A stretch of 35,840 nt of DNA from positions 1-35,840 of the forward strand of contig RECP01000040.1 of the NCBI GenBank assembly GCA_007693945.1, written 5' to 3'. The position numbers and the translations under genes were made by a program. Of the stretch, positions 27,238-35,017 are shown one piece after another. A model generated the notes under the pieces. That model made no database searches and was not told where the DNA came from. It saw only the letters and a list, made by a program, of their open reading frames with translations. The stretch's first letter is position 1. Every line of letters starts with the position of its first letter. Source of the DNA: Spirochaetaceae bacterium. GTDB lineage: Bacteria; Spirochaetota; Spirochaetia; DSM-27196; PWMO01.

Positions 27238-27300
27238 TCCCCGCACGTGCGGTGGGAGTCGTGCACGTCTGTGCCCCGACGGCACAGGCGCCCCGACAGA

Positions 27301-27330
27301 TTGCGGTATCAGCTGCAGTTCTGTTATCAT
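27301..27330 (+). promoter_or_regulatory. Promoter of yggS, extended -10, predicted leaderless
   Basis: TATCAT (27325-27330, 5/6) is preceded by TGT (extended -10, 27322-27324). TTGCGG (27301-27306) is a weak -35 at 18 bases. Six bases lie between the -10 and ATG 27337. Confidence 0.55.
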
Positions 27331-27336
27331 TGGCGC

Positions 27337-28041
27337 ATGGAGCAGGCGACAATCGCGGAACGGCTGGGGCTCGTGCGTGAGCGCGTCGAGCAGGCGCTGC
27401 AGCGCAGCGCGCGCAGCGGTGACAACGTAACGATCATGGCGGTCACCAAGACGCAGACCTCCGCGCTGATACGTGCCGCCTATGACGCCGGTATCCGCTG
27501 TTTTGGCGAGAACCGTGTTCAGGAGGCCGCGCAGAAGTACACGCTCCTGTTGCGCGAGTGTCCGGATCTTGACCTCCAGATGGTTGGTCACCTGCAGCGC
27601 AACAAAACTCGCGATGCGGTCGAGCTTTTCTCGACCGTACAGAGTATCGATAAGCCGGCCACGCTGGAGGCGCTTCAAAACTGGTGCCGGAAGTCCGAGT
27701 GCCGCATGGACGTACTGATAGAATACAACACCTCCGGTGAGGACACCAAGTACGGGGTCACATCGTCGGGGGCGCTGAGCGCCTGCGTTGAGCAGGCGCT
27801 GAGGATGGACCGTCTGCAGTTGCGCGGCCTGATGACCATCGGCCCGTTCACCGACGATCGTAACGCCATCCGCGGCGCGTTTCAAACGCTGGCGGCGCAT
27901 TTTTTCGAAATCCGCGGGCGTTTCGCGCCGGACTCCTTTGATACGCTGTCGATGGGCATGAGCAACGACTACGAAATTGCGGTTGAAGAGGGCGCAACGA
28001 TGATCCGTCTCGGCACGGTACTGTTCGGACCGCGAGGTTGA
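27337..28041 (+). CDS. yggS: PLP-binding YggS/PROSC-family homeostasis protein
   Basis: A 234-residue TIM-barrel protein that carries PLP without known catalysis and keeps PLP and amino acid pools balanced. MAVTKTQ holds the PLP lysine (K38). [47 protein letters not shown] and [28 protein letters not shown] follow in family order. It is divergent from pdxST, the PLP synthase, so both directions from this promoter region concern PLP. ATG 27337 lacks a ribosome-binding site. The membrane-protein gene begins directly after the stop. Confidence 0.96.
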   Translation: MEQATIAERLGLVRERVEQALQRSARSGDNVTIMAVTKTQTSALIRAAYDAGIRCFGENRVQEAAQKYTLLLRECPDLDLQMVGHLQRNKTRDAVELFSTVQSIDKPATLEALQNWCRKSECRMDVLIEYNTSGEDTKYGVTSSGALSACVEQALRMDRLQLRGLMTIGPFTDDRNAIRGAFQTLAAHFFEIRGRFAPDSFDTLSMGMSNDYEIAVEEGATMIRLGTVLFGPRG

Positions 28042-28443
28042 ATGATGGGCTCACATCGCCTGACGGCTCTGGTAGTGCTGATTCTGTTTGGCTCATCGCT
28101 GTCGCTGGGCGCGGAGGCCGTCGTAGCCACTCCGTACAGCCCCGACGAGTTTCCGCGCTGGGCGCTCGATCTGCGCCGCGCCGAGATTGTGGCCATCGGC
28201 GTTTTCCCGATTGCGTTACTGGCGTCATCGCTGTTGTACGGCGTGATTCGCTTCGGCTACCAGAGCGCCCGGGCCGGGGAGCTGGATCGTGACTACGCGC
28301 CGTGGTTCTTTGCCCCGCCGGGAGCTCCCGGTCTGACCGACGGAGAGCGTGTCGGGATCCTGGCAGGTGCGGGCGCAATATCAATTACGGTGGCTCTGGC
28401 AGATCACATTCTGGGACGCAGGGAACGGCGTGGGCAGCGATGA
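28042..28443 (+). CDS. Small membrane protein of unknown function
   Basis: A 133-residue protein I do not recognise. It has an N-terminal hydrophobic signal-like segment (about residues 9-24, ending SLGAEA), the motif YSPDEFPRWALDLRRAEI, a transmembrane helix at about 50-68, a tail FAPPGAPGLTDGERVGILAGAG, and a second hydrophobic stretch at about 104-120. It starts immediately after yggS (TGA-ATG) and overlaps the start of the pseudouridine synthase by 14 bases, so it is part of one operon. ATG 28045 is an alternative start. Confidence 0.75.
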   Translation: MMGSHRLTALVVLILFGSSLSLGAEAVVATPYSPDEFPRWALDLRRAEIVAIGVFPIALLASSLLYGVIRFGYQSARAGELDRDYAPWFFAPPGAPGLTDGERVGILAGAGAISITVALADHILGRRERRGQR

Positions 28444-29407
28444 GCCGCGGCGGTTGCGTATCCGGGTTGAGGTGCCGGATCGACCCGGCTGGAGCGACCG
28501 TGCGGATAAGTATCTCACCGAGAATCTCGAACTGGTGAACCGCAGCCAGCTGCAGAAGCGCTGCCGGTGTCTGCGCATTAACGGCAGCGAGGCCAGGGCA
28601 TCGCGCCGCGTACGTCACGGCGACATCATTGAAGTCGACCTCGATCCCGAACCGCCGAGTGCTATCTCGGCCGAGGACGTCGGGTTGTCGGTGGTTTTCG
28701 AGAACGATGACGTTGTGGTGGTGGACAAACCGCCCGGTATGGTTGTGCACCCCGGCGCCGGCAACTGGAGCGGAACGCTTGCTCACGGGCTGCTCTATCA
28801 CGTGTCCGCGCTGGACGCCGACCCTGACAGCCTTCGGCCGGGAATAGTACATCGTCTGGACAAGGACACCTCCGGCGTCATGATCTGCGCCAGGCATCTG
28901 GGCGCCAAGGAGTTTCTCAGTCGGCAGTTTGCCGCACGTCGGGTAGGCAAACGCTATGTAGCAGTGACACGGGGCGTGCCGCGGCCGGTGCGCGGTACGG
29001 TCAGCGGCACGCTGGCGCGTGATCCTGCCCACCGCAGGCGCTTTCGCCATCAGACTAAGGGCGGCCGAACGGCACTGACCGACTATCGCGTCGCACGGGT
29101 CTACGGCGGGCGATACGCGCTGGTGATGTTGCGGCCGCGCACCGGACGCACCCACCAGCTGCGCGTGCACATGACTCATCTTGGGACCCCGATCCTGGGA
29201 GACTCGCTCTATGGCCGGCGTGACGGCCGGTTTCCCGACGCCCGGCTCTGCCTTCACGCGCTGGCGCTGACCGTCATGCTGCCCGGTGAGTTGGTGCCGC
29301 GTACTTTCACCGCGCCGATCCCGTCCGACATGCGCGCCATCATGGTGGAGCTGCTGGCGGAGCAAGCAGACAGTCAGGACTCAAAGCGCGCTCTACGCCC
29401 ACGGTAG
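28430..29407 (+). CDS. RluA/RluD-family pseudouridine synthase with S4 domain
   Basis: A 325-residue enzyme that converts uridine to pseudouridine in rRNA. An S4 RNA-binding domain covers about residues 15-75 (ADKYLTENLELVNRSQLQK). The catalytic domain has VVDKPPGMVVHP, the active-site HRLDKDTSG with D144, and RTGRTHQLRVHMTHLGTPILGD. I start at GTG 28430, which has AGGGA a few bases upstream; the earlier open frame lies within the preceding gene. Its last 68 bases overlap the convergent MBL-fold gene. The arrangement suits RluD (helix 69 of 23S rRNA), but RluC-like specificity is possible. Confidence 0.93.
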   Translation: MGSDEPRRLRIRVEVPDRPGWSDRADKYLTENLELVNRSQLQKRCRCLRINGSEARASRRVRHGDIIEVDLDPEPPSAISAEDVGLSVVFENDDVVVVDKPPGMVVHPGAGNWSGTLAHGLLYHVSALDADPDSLRPGIVHRLDKDTSGVMICARHLGAKEFLSRQFAARRVGKRYVAVTRGVPRPVRGTVSGTLARDPAHRRRFRHQTKGGRTALTDYRVARVYGGRYALVMLRPRTGRTHQLRVHMTHLGTPILGDSLYGRRDGRFPDARLCLHALALTVMLPGELVPRTFTAPIPSDMRAIMVELLAEQADSQDSKRALRPR

Positions 29408-29921
29408 ACGGCGGACCAAAACTGGAAAAGATGACGGTGTCCGGCGGCAAGGTCAGTATCGTTTTACGGATGGTCTCGATCAGCAGTGCCCTGCCGTAAG
29501 GCGAGGCTGAAACGTCAACCAACCCGGCGCTCATCACCTCGCCGGCGAACAGCATGCCGTCAACGACATAGACTACCGAATCGCGCGTATGATCGGGCAT
29601 CGCGATGGTTTTGACCTCAAAACCGTCCAGCTCCAGCGACTGGTTGTCACCGATCAGCGTGCAATCGTAGGACAACAGAGAGCGGCAGGGCGCAATGATC
29701 TGCGCATCGTAGATGCGTTTGATGGTTCTGATCCCGTCAATGTGAAACGCGCGTGGTCTGGTTACCAGGATGTGCGACACGTGCCGGCCGTTGTCCTCTA
29801 TACACCGCAGGACGGCACCATCGAAGCTGCCTGGATCGATCATGATCGCTGCATCGCTGCTTGGGGATCCCAGAAGATAGGAATTGGTGCCGGACTCGCG
29901 ATTGGTATAGACGTAGATCAT
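29340..29921 (-). CDS. Metallo-beta-lactamase-fold protein with lost metal ligands (pseudoenzyme)
   Basis: A 193-residue protein with the layout of a small MBL-fold hydrolase (glyoxalase II/YcbL type): TNSYLLGS, MIDPG, ILVT....., PDHTRDSVVYVVDGMLFAGEVM and FGPPSTVGVE. The HxHxDH metal motif is R55-P-R57-A-F59-H60, the bridging Asp is E128, and the terminal His is F168. Only H60 and H111 remain. It therefore cannot bind the usual two metals, yet the fold core is well kept. ATG 29921 overlaps the pentapeptide gene's stop (ATGA), with GGGAG upstream. It may be a binding or structural protein. Confidence 0.82.
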   Translation of the reverse strand: MIYVYTNRESGTNSYLLGSPSSDAAIMIDPGSFDGAVLRCIEDNGRHVSHILVTRPRAFHIDGIRTIKRIYDAQIIAPCRSLLSYDCTLIGDNQSLELDGFEVKTIAMPDHTRDSVVYVVDGMLFAGEVMSAGLVDVSASPYGRALLIETIRKTILTLPPDTVIFSSFGPPSTVGVERALSPDCLLAPPAAPP

Positions 29922-30517
29922 CGTAGCCGTCTCCCGGGTATGTGATGATGGGCGTCTTCGAGGTTGGAGTAGCGGAAGTCGCATTCCACAGGGATGGCGT
30001 TCCCGAAATGAACCTCGTGCAGATTACAGTTGCGGAAACTGACGTGATCCAGCGAGGCCCCGATGAAGCGGCTCGAATGCAGGTCGCAGTCGCTGAAGCG
30101 GCTGTTGCCGCAGGTGATGCCGTTGAAGTTGCACTCGCACAGTTCCGAATCGCTGAAGTCACAGTCGATGATGTGGGCCATGCCGAATACCGTACGCCGG
30201 ATGTCGGAACCGGCAAAGCTCACGGTGTCCAGGCCGGCGTGATCAAAGAAACAGAGATTGACCACGGCTCGTGATAGGTCGCACTGTTCCAGGACGCAGT
30301 GCCGAAATGAACACTGCTCGAACGTCTTGTCTGAGAGAGTGAGGGCAGACAACCGCAGGCCGTCAAAGCTTAACTCGGTGATCCGTGCTTCACTGAGCAG
30401 ATAATCGACGGCCGCGGTACGTGCCGCACCGGCATCGGCGGAATGCTGAAGACAGGCATCCTGACGGAAAAACGCGCTGTTCAGGCACTGCGGGACACGG
30501 CAGCGTCGCAGAAGCAT
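29918..30517 (-). CDS. Pentapeptide-repeat protein
   Basis: A 199-residue protein. After about 50 residues of unassigned N-terminus with several cysteines, it has around 25 successive five-residue coils of the A(D/N/C)(L/F)xx type (for example FEQCSFRHCVLEQCDLSRAV, DCDFSDSELCECNFNG and later units). These form a right-handed beta helix. Such proteins may mimic DNA and act on gyrase, or serve as scaffolds; this one is too generic to tell. I start at ATG 30517. A perfect TATAAT ends 5 bases upstream and no ribosome-binding site exists, so the mRNA is predicted leaderless. TTG 30523 overlaps the -10 and is unlikely. It is translationally coupled to the MBL pseudoenzyme. Confidence 0.85.
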   Translation of the reverse strand: MLLRRCRVPQCLNSAFFRQDACLQHSADAGAARTAAVDYLLSEARITELSFDGLRLSALTLSDKTFEQCSFRHCVLEQCDLSRAVVNLCFFDHAGLDTVSFAGSDIRRTVFGMAHIIDCDFSDSELCECNFNGITCGNSRFSDCDLHSSRFIGASLDHVSFRNCNLHEVHFGNAIPVECDFRYSNLEDAHHHIPGRRLR

Positions 30518-30522
30518 GCTCA

Positions 30523-30551
30523 ATTATAGCCGGATGCGCTGCGCGTGCCAA
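30523..30551 (-). promoter_or_regulatory. Promoter of the pentapeptide/MBL operon, predicted leaderless
   Basis: Minus strand: TTGGCA (30551-30546), 17 bases, TATAAT (30528-30523), 5/6 and 6/6. Only TGAGC separates the -10 from ATG 30517. Confidence 0.75.
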
Positions 30552-30571
30552 ACCGCGGCGCTGCCCCGCCC

Positions 30572-30600
30572 TTGCCCCATCGTCAAATACGATATACGAT
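30572..30600 (+). promoter_or_regulatory. Promoter of the Cys-rich protein-murI-rsgA-mutS2 operon, predicted leaderless
   Basis: TTGCCC (30572-30577), 17 bases, TACGAT (30595-30600), 4/6 each. The six bases TTAGCC lead to ATG 30607, with no ribosome-binding site. Confidence 0.6.
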
Positions 30601-30606
30601 TTAGCC

Positions 30607-30900
30607 ATGGCGTACTGTCATTCCTGCAACCACGAGTTCGATGATCGAACCCGGGTCTATCGCAACACCCTCTGTGTCAACTGCGGCAAGGATCTGAAGG
30701 TCTGTCTGAACTGCCGGTTCTACGACCCTTCGGCCCACTGGGAATGCCGCGAGAGCATAGCGGAACCGGTGCGCGAAAAGGATCGCGCTAACTTCTGCGA
30801 CTTCTTCGCGCTGCGCGCCGGGGGAGCGGGCGGTGCGGCAACCCGGTCGGGTTCCGCACAGACTCGTGATTCCCTTCGCAAGCTCTTCGGCGATGACTGA
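30607..30900 (+). CDS. Small double zinc-ribbon-like protein, function unknown
   Basis: A 97-residue protein with eight cysteines in two apparent metal sites: C4-x2-C7 with C23-x2-C26, and C33-x2-C36 with C47 and C64. The core runs EFDDRTRVYRNTLCVNC, LKVCLNCRFYDPSAHWECRES and EPVREKDRANFCDFF. After residue 68 it is Gly/Ala/Ser rich and probably flexible. It looks like a small protein family seen in spirochaetes and other bacteria without a known role, possibly nucleic-acid or protein binding. It heads the operon, and its stop overlaps the murI start. Initiation is predicted leaderless. Confidence 0.8.
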   Translation: MAYCHSCNHEFDDRTRVYRNTLCVNCGKDLKVCLNCRFYDPSAHWECRESIAEPVREKDRANFCDFFALRAGGAGGAATRSGSAQTRDSLRKLFGDD

Positions 30901-31690
30901 TCGGCCTGTGCTGGTACTCGATTCAGGCATCGGTGGTCTGCCGTACGTAGCCGCGGTCAGGGAGCTGTTGCCGGCTGCAGATATCGTCTACCTGGCGGAT
31001 CATGCCGTCTTTCCGTACGGCGAACAGGATCCGGAAACACTGTGCCGTCATTTGTTGCGCCTGGTGGCGATGCTGATCGAGCGTCACCAGCCCGCCGCCG
31101 TTCTGCTGGCGTGCAACACCGCCAGCGTGGTGGCGCTTGCAGCGCTTCGGGAACGCTTTTCGGTTCCTTTTGTCGGTGTTGTGCCGGCGGTGAAGCCGGC
31201 CGCCGTGCGCACGATTACGCGCCGCATCGGGGTGCTCGCGACCGCGCGTACGGTCAAGGAACACTATCTGCACGATCTCGTACACCGGTTCGCCGGACAG
31301 TGCGTTGTTACCAGCGTAGCGGCCGGGGCAGTTGTTCGCCTGGTGGAGCAGTGCTACGGGGCGCCGGGCGCGGACGCGGTGGAGCGCGCGGTGCGGTCGG
31401 CGGTCGGGCAGTTGCTGCACGCCCGCGTCGACACGGTTGTGCTGGGGTGCACGCACTTCACGTTTCTGATCGATCAGCTGCGGCAGCTTTTTGGTCCCAC
31501 GGTCAGCCTGATCGACTCCCGCGACGGCGTGGCGCGACAGGTGCAGCGGGTCGTCCAGCGCAACGGCGACAATGCACGGTTCGCGCCGCGGCAACCGGGC
31601 AGCGACCGGTTCCTCACCAGCGGCACACGGACCGCGGAACTGGAGACGTTGGTGCGCCGTTACGGTTTTGCAGAGGTGCGTACGCTGTGA
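30893..31690 (+). CDS. murI: Glutamate racemase
   Basis: A 265-residue racemase supplying D-glutamate for peptidoglycan. VLDSGIGGLPY (acid/base aspartate), LLACNTAS with C74 and LGCTHFTFL with C186 give the two catalytic cysteines, and YLADHAVFPYGEQ is the usual substrate loop (with Ala-Val in place of the common Ser-Lys). ATG 30893 overlaps the end of the preceding gene; a longer frame from 30833 would overlap it fully. GTG of rsgA overlaps its stop (GTGA). Length matches the family. Confidence 0.95.
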   Translation: MTDRPVLVLDSGIGGLPYVAAVRELLPAADIVYLADHAVFPYGEQDPETLCRHLLRLVAMLIERHQPAAVLLACNTASVVALAALRERFSVPFVGVVPAVKPAAVRTITRRIGVLATARTVKEHYLHDLVHRFAGQCVVTSVAAGAVVRLVEQCYGAPGADAVERAVRSAVGQLLHARVDTVVLGCTHFTFLIDQLRQLFGPTVSLIDSRDGVARQVQRVVQRNGDNARFAPRQPGSDRFLTSGTRTAELETLVRRYGFAEVRTL

Positions 31691-32610
31691 GCGCGATTAC
31701 CGGAGTAGTGATCTCCGGAGCCAACAACATTTTTCAGGTTGTCGCGGCCGGACGCATCGTGCGGTGCCGCATAAAGGGCAAAGTCCTCCAGACTCCGGAG
31801 GCCGAGTATAACGCGCTGGCTCCCGGAGATCGGGTGGAACTGGCGAGTGCGCAGCAAAACGGCGCACAGCCTCAGATCGTGGCGCGCTGCCCACGGCGCA
31901 ACAGCGTCGCACGCTGGAATCGCAAGCGCCGGGCGGTTCAGACGCTGGCCGCCAACGTCGATTGCGTCGCCGCGGTTACCTCGCCGCATCTGCCGCCGTT
32001 CAGACCACGGTTTCTGGACCGCATTGTGGTAGCGTGCGAGCTGGGGGCGGCCGAGGTGATCATCGTACTGAACAAGCGGGATCAGGGCATCCCGCGGGAT
32101 TGCGCCTCGCGGCTCGACGGGTACCGCGGGCTCGGCTACCCGACCTTCGAAGTCAGCGCTGCCGACGGAAGCGGTCTTGCAGTGCTGCGGCAGCGCTTCA
32201 AGGGACGGACGGTGGCACTTGTGGGACAGTCGGGAGTCGGAAAATCGTCGCTGATCAACGCCTTGATCCCGCAGGCGCGGCAGCGCACCGGTGAGGTAAG
32301 CGCCAAGTATCGGCGTGGTCGTCACGTGACCGCGGTTGGATGCCTGATAGAGGGTGACGATCTCAGCCTGATCGATACGCCGGGCATTCGTGAGATCGAC
32401 CTCTATCCTAATGAGCCCGTTGACATCGCGTGGGCATTCCGCGAGTTTCGCGACGTCGAGTGCCTGTTTGCCGGCTGCAGTCATCTGCACGAGCCGCAGT
32501 GTGGCGTGCGCGATCTCGTTGAACAGGGAGCTATCTGCGCCGACCGCTATGTCAGTTACTGCAACATGGTTGCAGATCGGCAGGTCTCTGCTTCCGCGGT
32601 GCGCTCATGA
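31687..32610 (+). CDS. rsgA: Small ribosomal subunit biogenesis GTPase RsgA
   Basis: A 307-residue circularly permuted GTPase that checks late 30S maturation. An OB-fold domain (about residues 1-75) is followed by G4 NKRD (129-132), G1 GQSGVGKS (180-187) and G3 DTPG (230-233), the permuted order. The C-terminal zinc motif is CLFAGCSHLHEPQCGVRDLVE with a further Cys. GTG 31687 overlaps the murI stop, and mutS2 ATG overlaps its own stop as ATGA, so translation is coupled through the cluster. Confidence 0.96.
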   Translation: MSAITGVVISGANNIFQVVAAGRIVRCRIKGKVLQTPEAEYNALAPGDRVELASAQQNGAQPQIVARCPRRNSVARWNRKRRAVQTLAANVDCVAAVTSPHLPPFRPRFLDRIVVACELGAAEVIIVLNKRDQGIPRDCASRLDGYRGLGYPTFEVSAADGSGLAVLRQRFKGRTVALVGQSGVGKSSLINALIPQARQRTGEVSAKYRRGRHVTAVGCLIEGDDLSLIDTPGIREIDLYPNEPVDIAWAFREFRDVECLFAGCSHLHEPQCGVRDLVEQGAICADRYVSYCNMVADRQVSASAVRS

Positions 32611-34991
32611 GCGGCGATCACGGCGGCGCTGCGGTTGCGACGCATACGATCGAGCTTCTCGAGCTCGAGTTGATTCTCGAGCAGCTGTCCGATTACTGCT
32701 TCAGCGAGGGCGGGGCCCGATCTGCACTCGACCCGCGATTCCTCGACTGTCCCGCAGAGATTGAATCCACGCTGGACCGTGTGGGCGAGTGGCGACAGCT
32801 GCTGGACGCCGAAGACCCGACTGCCGGTTTGAGCTTCCCCGCGTGCGAAGCCTTTCTGCCCCGGCTGCGGATCGAGGGTACGCTGCTGGAAGGTGAACAG
32901 CTGATAGCAACGGCGCAGTTTGTGCTGTCGGCGGTCCGGCTGCGTGACCGTCTGGCGCACGCTGACAACGGCGGCCACCTGGGGGCACGGATACTGATAT
33001 CCGAATCACTTGCGGATACCGCGCGGCGCTTGGCCTCGACTCTGGACAACGATGGCGCCGTGATTGAAAAGAGCGTTCCTCAACTGCGTACGCTGGGTGA
33101 GCGCATCCGCGCAACCGGACGCAGTCTGCAGAGGGCAGCCCAGGCGCTGCTGAGTGACGAGCGGCTGCGCAGCGCCTTCTCCGCTGATGTTCCGACGCAG
33201 AAAGATGGCCGTATCGTGCTGCCGGTGCGCGCGAATCAGCGCTACCGGCTCGGTGGTGTTGTCTACGACGTGTCACAGACCGGCTCGACGGTCTACGTCG
33301 AGCCGCCGGAGATTCTGGAACGCAACAACCAACTGCGCGAGCTGAATGCCGCCTATCAGGCCGAAGTAACACGTGTCTACCGTGAACTCAGCGATGCACT
33401 GCGCAGGGAGCTCGCGCCGCTGCAGCAGGCCGTCGAAACCGTTGCCGACGTGGACCTGCTGTACGCCAGAGCCCGGTTTGCCCGCACGCACGACTGCAGT
33501 CGTCCGCTGCACGATGCAGAATGCCTCGAGCTGCGCCAGGCGCGCCATCCGCTGTTGGGCCGCAGCTGCGTGCCGATGGACATCACTGTTCCGTCCGGCA
33601 AGCGCATCCTGATTGTCACCGGTCCCAACACCGGCGGCAAGACGGTTGCGCTGAAAACCGTCGGCGTTCTCTCGCTGCTTTACCGTCTTGGCATGCAGCT
33701 GCCGGTGGCCGAGCCGAGCCGCCTGCCGCTGTTCGCGGCCGTCTACGCCGATATCGGTGATGAGCAGTCGCTGCAGCAGTCGCTTTCGACGTTCTCGGCA
33801 CACATGAAGAACGTTGGCGAGATTCTGGGCGCGGCCGACCAACGCTCGTTGGTATTGCTCGACGAGTTGGGAGCCGGTACCGACCCCGAAGAGGGCGGGG
33901 CGCTGGCGATGGCGGTTGTTGACCGCCTGGTTGAACTGCGCACGACGGCCGTTATTACCACCCATCACAGCGCGCTCAAGCACTACGGTTATACTCACGG
34001 CGAGGTCGAAAACGCCGCCGTCGAGTTCGACCGCGAACGGTTGCGGCCGACGTTTCGACTGCTGATTGGCGTGCCGGGGTCGAGTCACGCGCTGCACATC
34101 GCACGCCGCCACGGGCTGCCGGAGGCCACCGTGGCGGCAGCCGAACGGTATGTGGGCGAACAGCGCAGCGACGCGGCTGCGATCATCGAGGAGCTGTCTC
34201 GGCGCGGCAGCGAACTGCGCAACGGTGAGCACGATCTGCAGCAGCGGTACCGGGTACTGGAAGATGAAGCTCGCGCCCTGCGACGGCGTGAGCAACTGCT
34301 CGCCGAACGTGAGCTGGTGATGCAGCGTGAACAGCAGGCCGCGTTTGAGCGTCTTGTGAGTGAGACACGCAAGCGACTCGAGAACCTGGTCAGAGAGCTG
34401 CGCGAGTCAGAGCTGACTCGCGAGAGAACCCGGGCGGTGAAGGACTTTGTCCACGAACTCGATGAACACAGCGCACGGCGCGCCGAGGAGATCCGCCGCA
34501 CTGCGCGGGAGGTTGAGCGTTCCGGGCGGCGCCCGGCCGAACTGACGCAAGGGGTACGCGTGCGTGTGCTCGGCAGCCGACGTGAAGGTATCGCTGTGCG
34601 CCGGTTGCGCGACGGCAAGTGGCAGGTAGAGGTGGGATCAATGCGCATCAGCGTCCAGCCGGAGCAGTTGGAGGTGGTGGGACCGGCGGTCCGGCCGCGG
34701 ACCGAGATCGGTGTTGATATCGATACGACTCACAGTGGTCCGGCCCCGGTGCTGGAGCTCGATCTGCGCGGCATGCGGTTGGACGAAGCGCTGAGCGCCG
34801 TGCGAGACCAGGTCGAGCGCGCCACTCGCGGGGGCCTGCACGATTTCAGTGTGATACACGGTATGGGCAGCGGTGTGCTGCAGCAGGGGGTGCGTTCCCT
34901 GCTTGCCGAGTATCCGAACGCGGAATACCGTTACGCACGGCCCGAGGAGGGCGGCTACGGCAAGACCGTAGTGCACTTGAACCTCGATTAG
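32607..34991 (+). CDS. mutS2: Endonuclease MutS2
   Basis: A 794-residue MutS homologue without the mismatch-recognition domain. It acts on recombination intermediates or on collided ribosomes in different bacteria. Order: core/lever region, ATPase with Walker A TGPNTGGKT (339-346) and LVLLDELGAGTDPEEGG, a long coiled-coil segment rich in R and E (about 510-640), a KOW-like linker, and a C-terminal Smr nuclease domain (about 715-794) with LDLRGMRLDEAL and VIHGMGSGVLQQGV. ATG 32607 overlaps the rsgA stop. The next promoter lies inside its 3' end. Confidence 0.96.
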   Translation: MSGDHGGAAVATHTIELLELELILEQLSDYCFSEGGARSALDPRFLDCPAEIESTLDRVGEWRQLLDAEDPTAGLSFPACEAFLPRLRIEGTLLEGEQLIATAQFVLSAVRLRDRLAHADNGGHLGARILISESLADTARRLASTLDNDGAVIEKSVPQLRTLGERIRATGRSLQRAAQALLSDERLRSAFSADVPTQKDGRIVLPVRANQRYRLGGVVYDVSQTGSTVYVEPPEILERNNQLRELNAAYQAEVTRVYRELSDALRRELAPLQQAVETVADVDLLYARARFARTHDCSRPLHDAECLELRQARHPLLGRSCVPMDITVPSGKRILIVTGPNTGGKTVALKTVGVLSLLYRLGMQLPVAEPSRLPLFAAVYADIGDEQSLQQSLSTFSAHMKNVGEILGAADQRSLVLLDELGAGTDPEEGGALAMAVVDRLVELRTTAVITTHHSALKHYGYTHGEVENAAVEFDRERLRPTFRLLIGVPGSSHALHIARRHGLPEATVAAAERYVGEQRSDAAAIIEELSRRGSELRNGEHDLQQRYRVLEDEARALRRREQLLAERELVMQREQQAAFERLVSETRKRLENLVRELRESELTRERTRAVKDFVHELDEHSARRAEEIRRTAREVERSGRRPAELTQGVRVRVLGSRREGIAVRRLRDGKWQVEVGSMRISVQPEQLEVVGPAVRPRTEIGVDIDTTHSGPAPVLELDLRGMRLDEALSAVRDQVERATRGGLHDFSVIHGMGSGVLQQGVRSLLAEYPNAEYRYARPEEGGYGKTVVHLNLD

Positions 34992-35005
34992 TTTGGCGGT
35001 ACTAT
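34977..35005 (+). promoter_or_regulatory. Promoter inside the mutS2 3' end, for the lipoprotein gene
   Basis: TTGAAC (34977-34982, within the last mutS2 codons), 17 bases, TACTAT (35000-35005), 4/6 each. The start would be near 35012, leaving about six untranslated bases before ATG 35018. Confidence 0.5.
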
Positions 35006-35017
35006 TCGTCAGGATTC

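Noticed and set aside
26162-27430. Long plus-strand open frame (422 codons) opposite pdxT and pdxS
   Set aside because: It is antisense to two unmistakable enzymes; it is a side effect of GC-rich codons.
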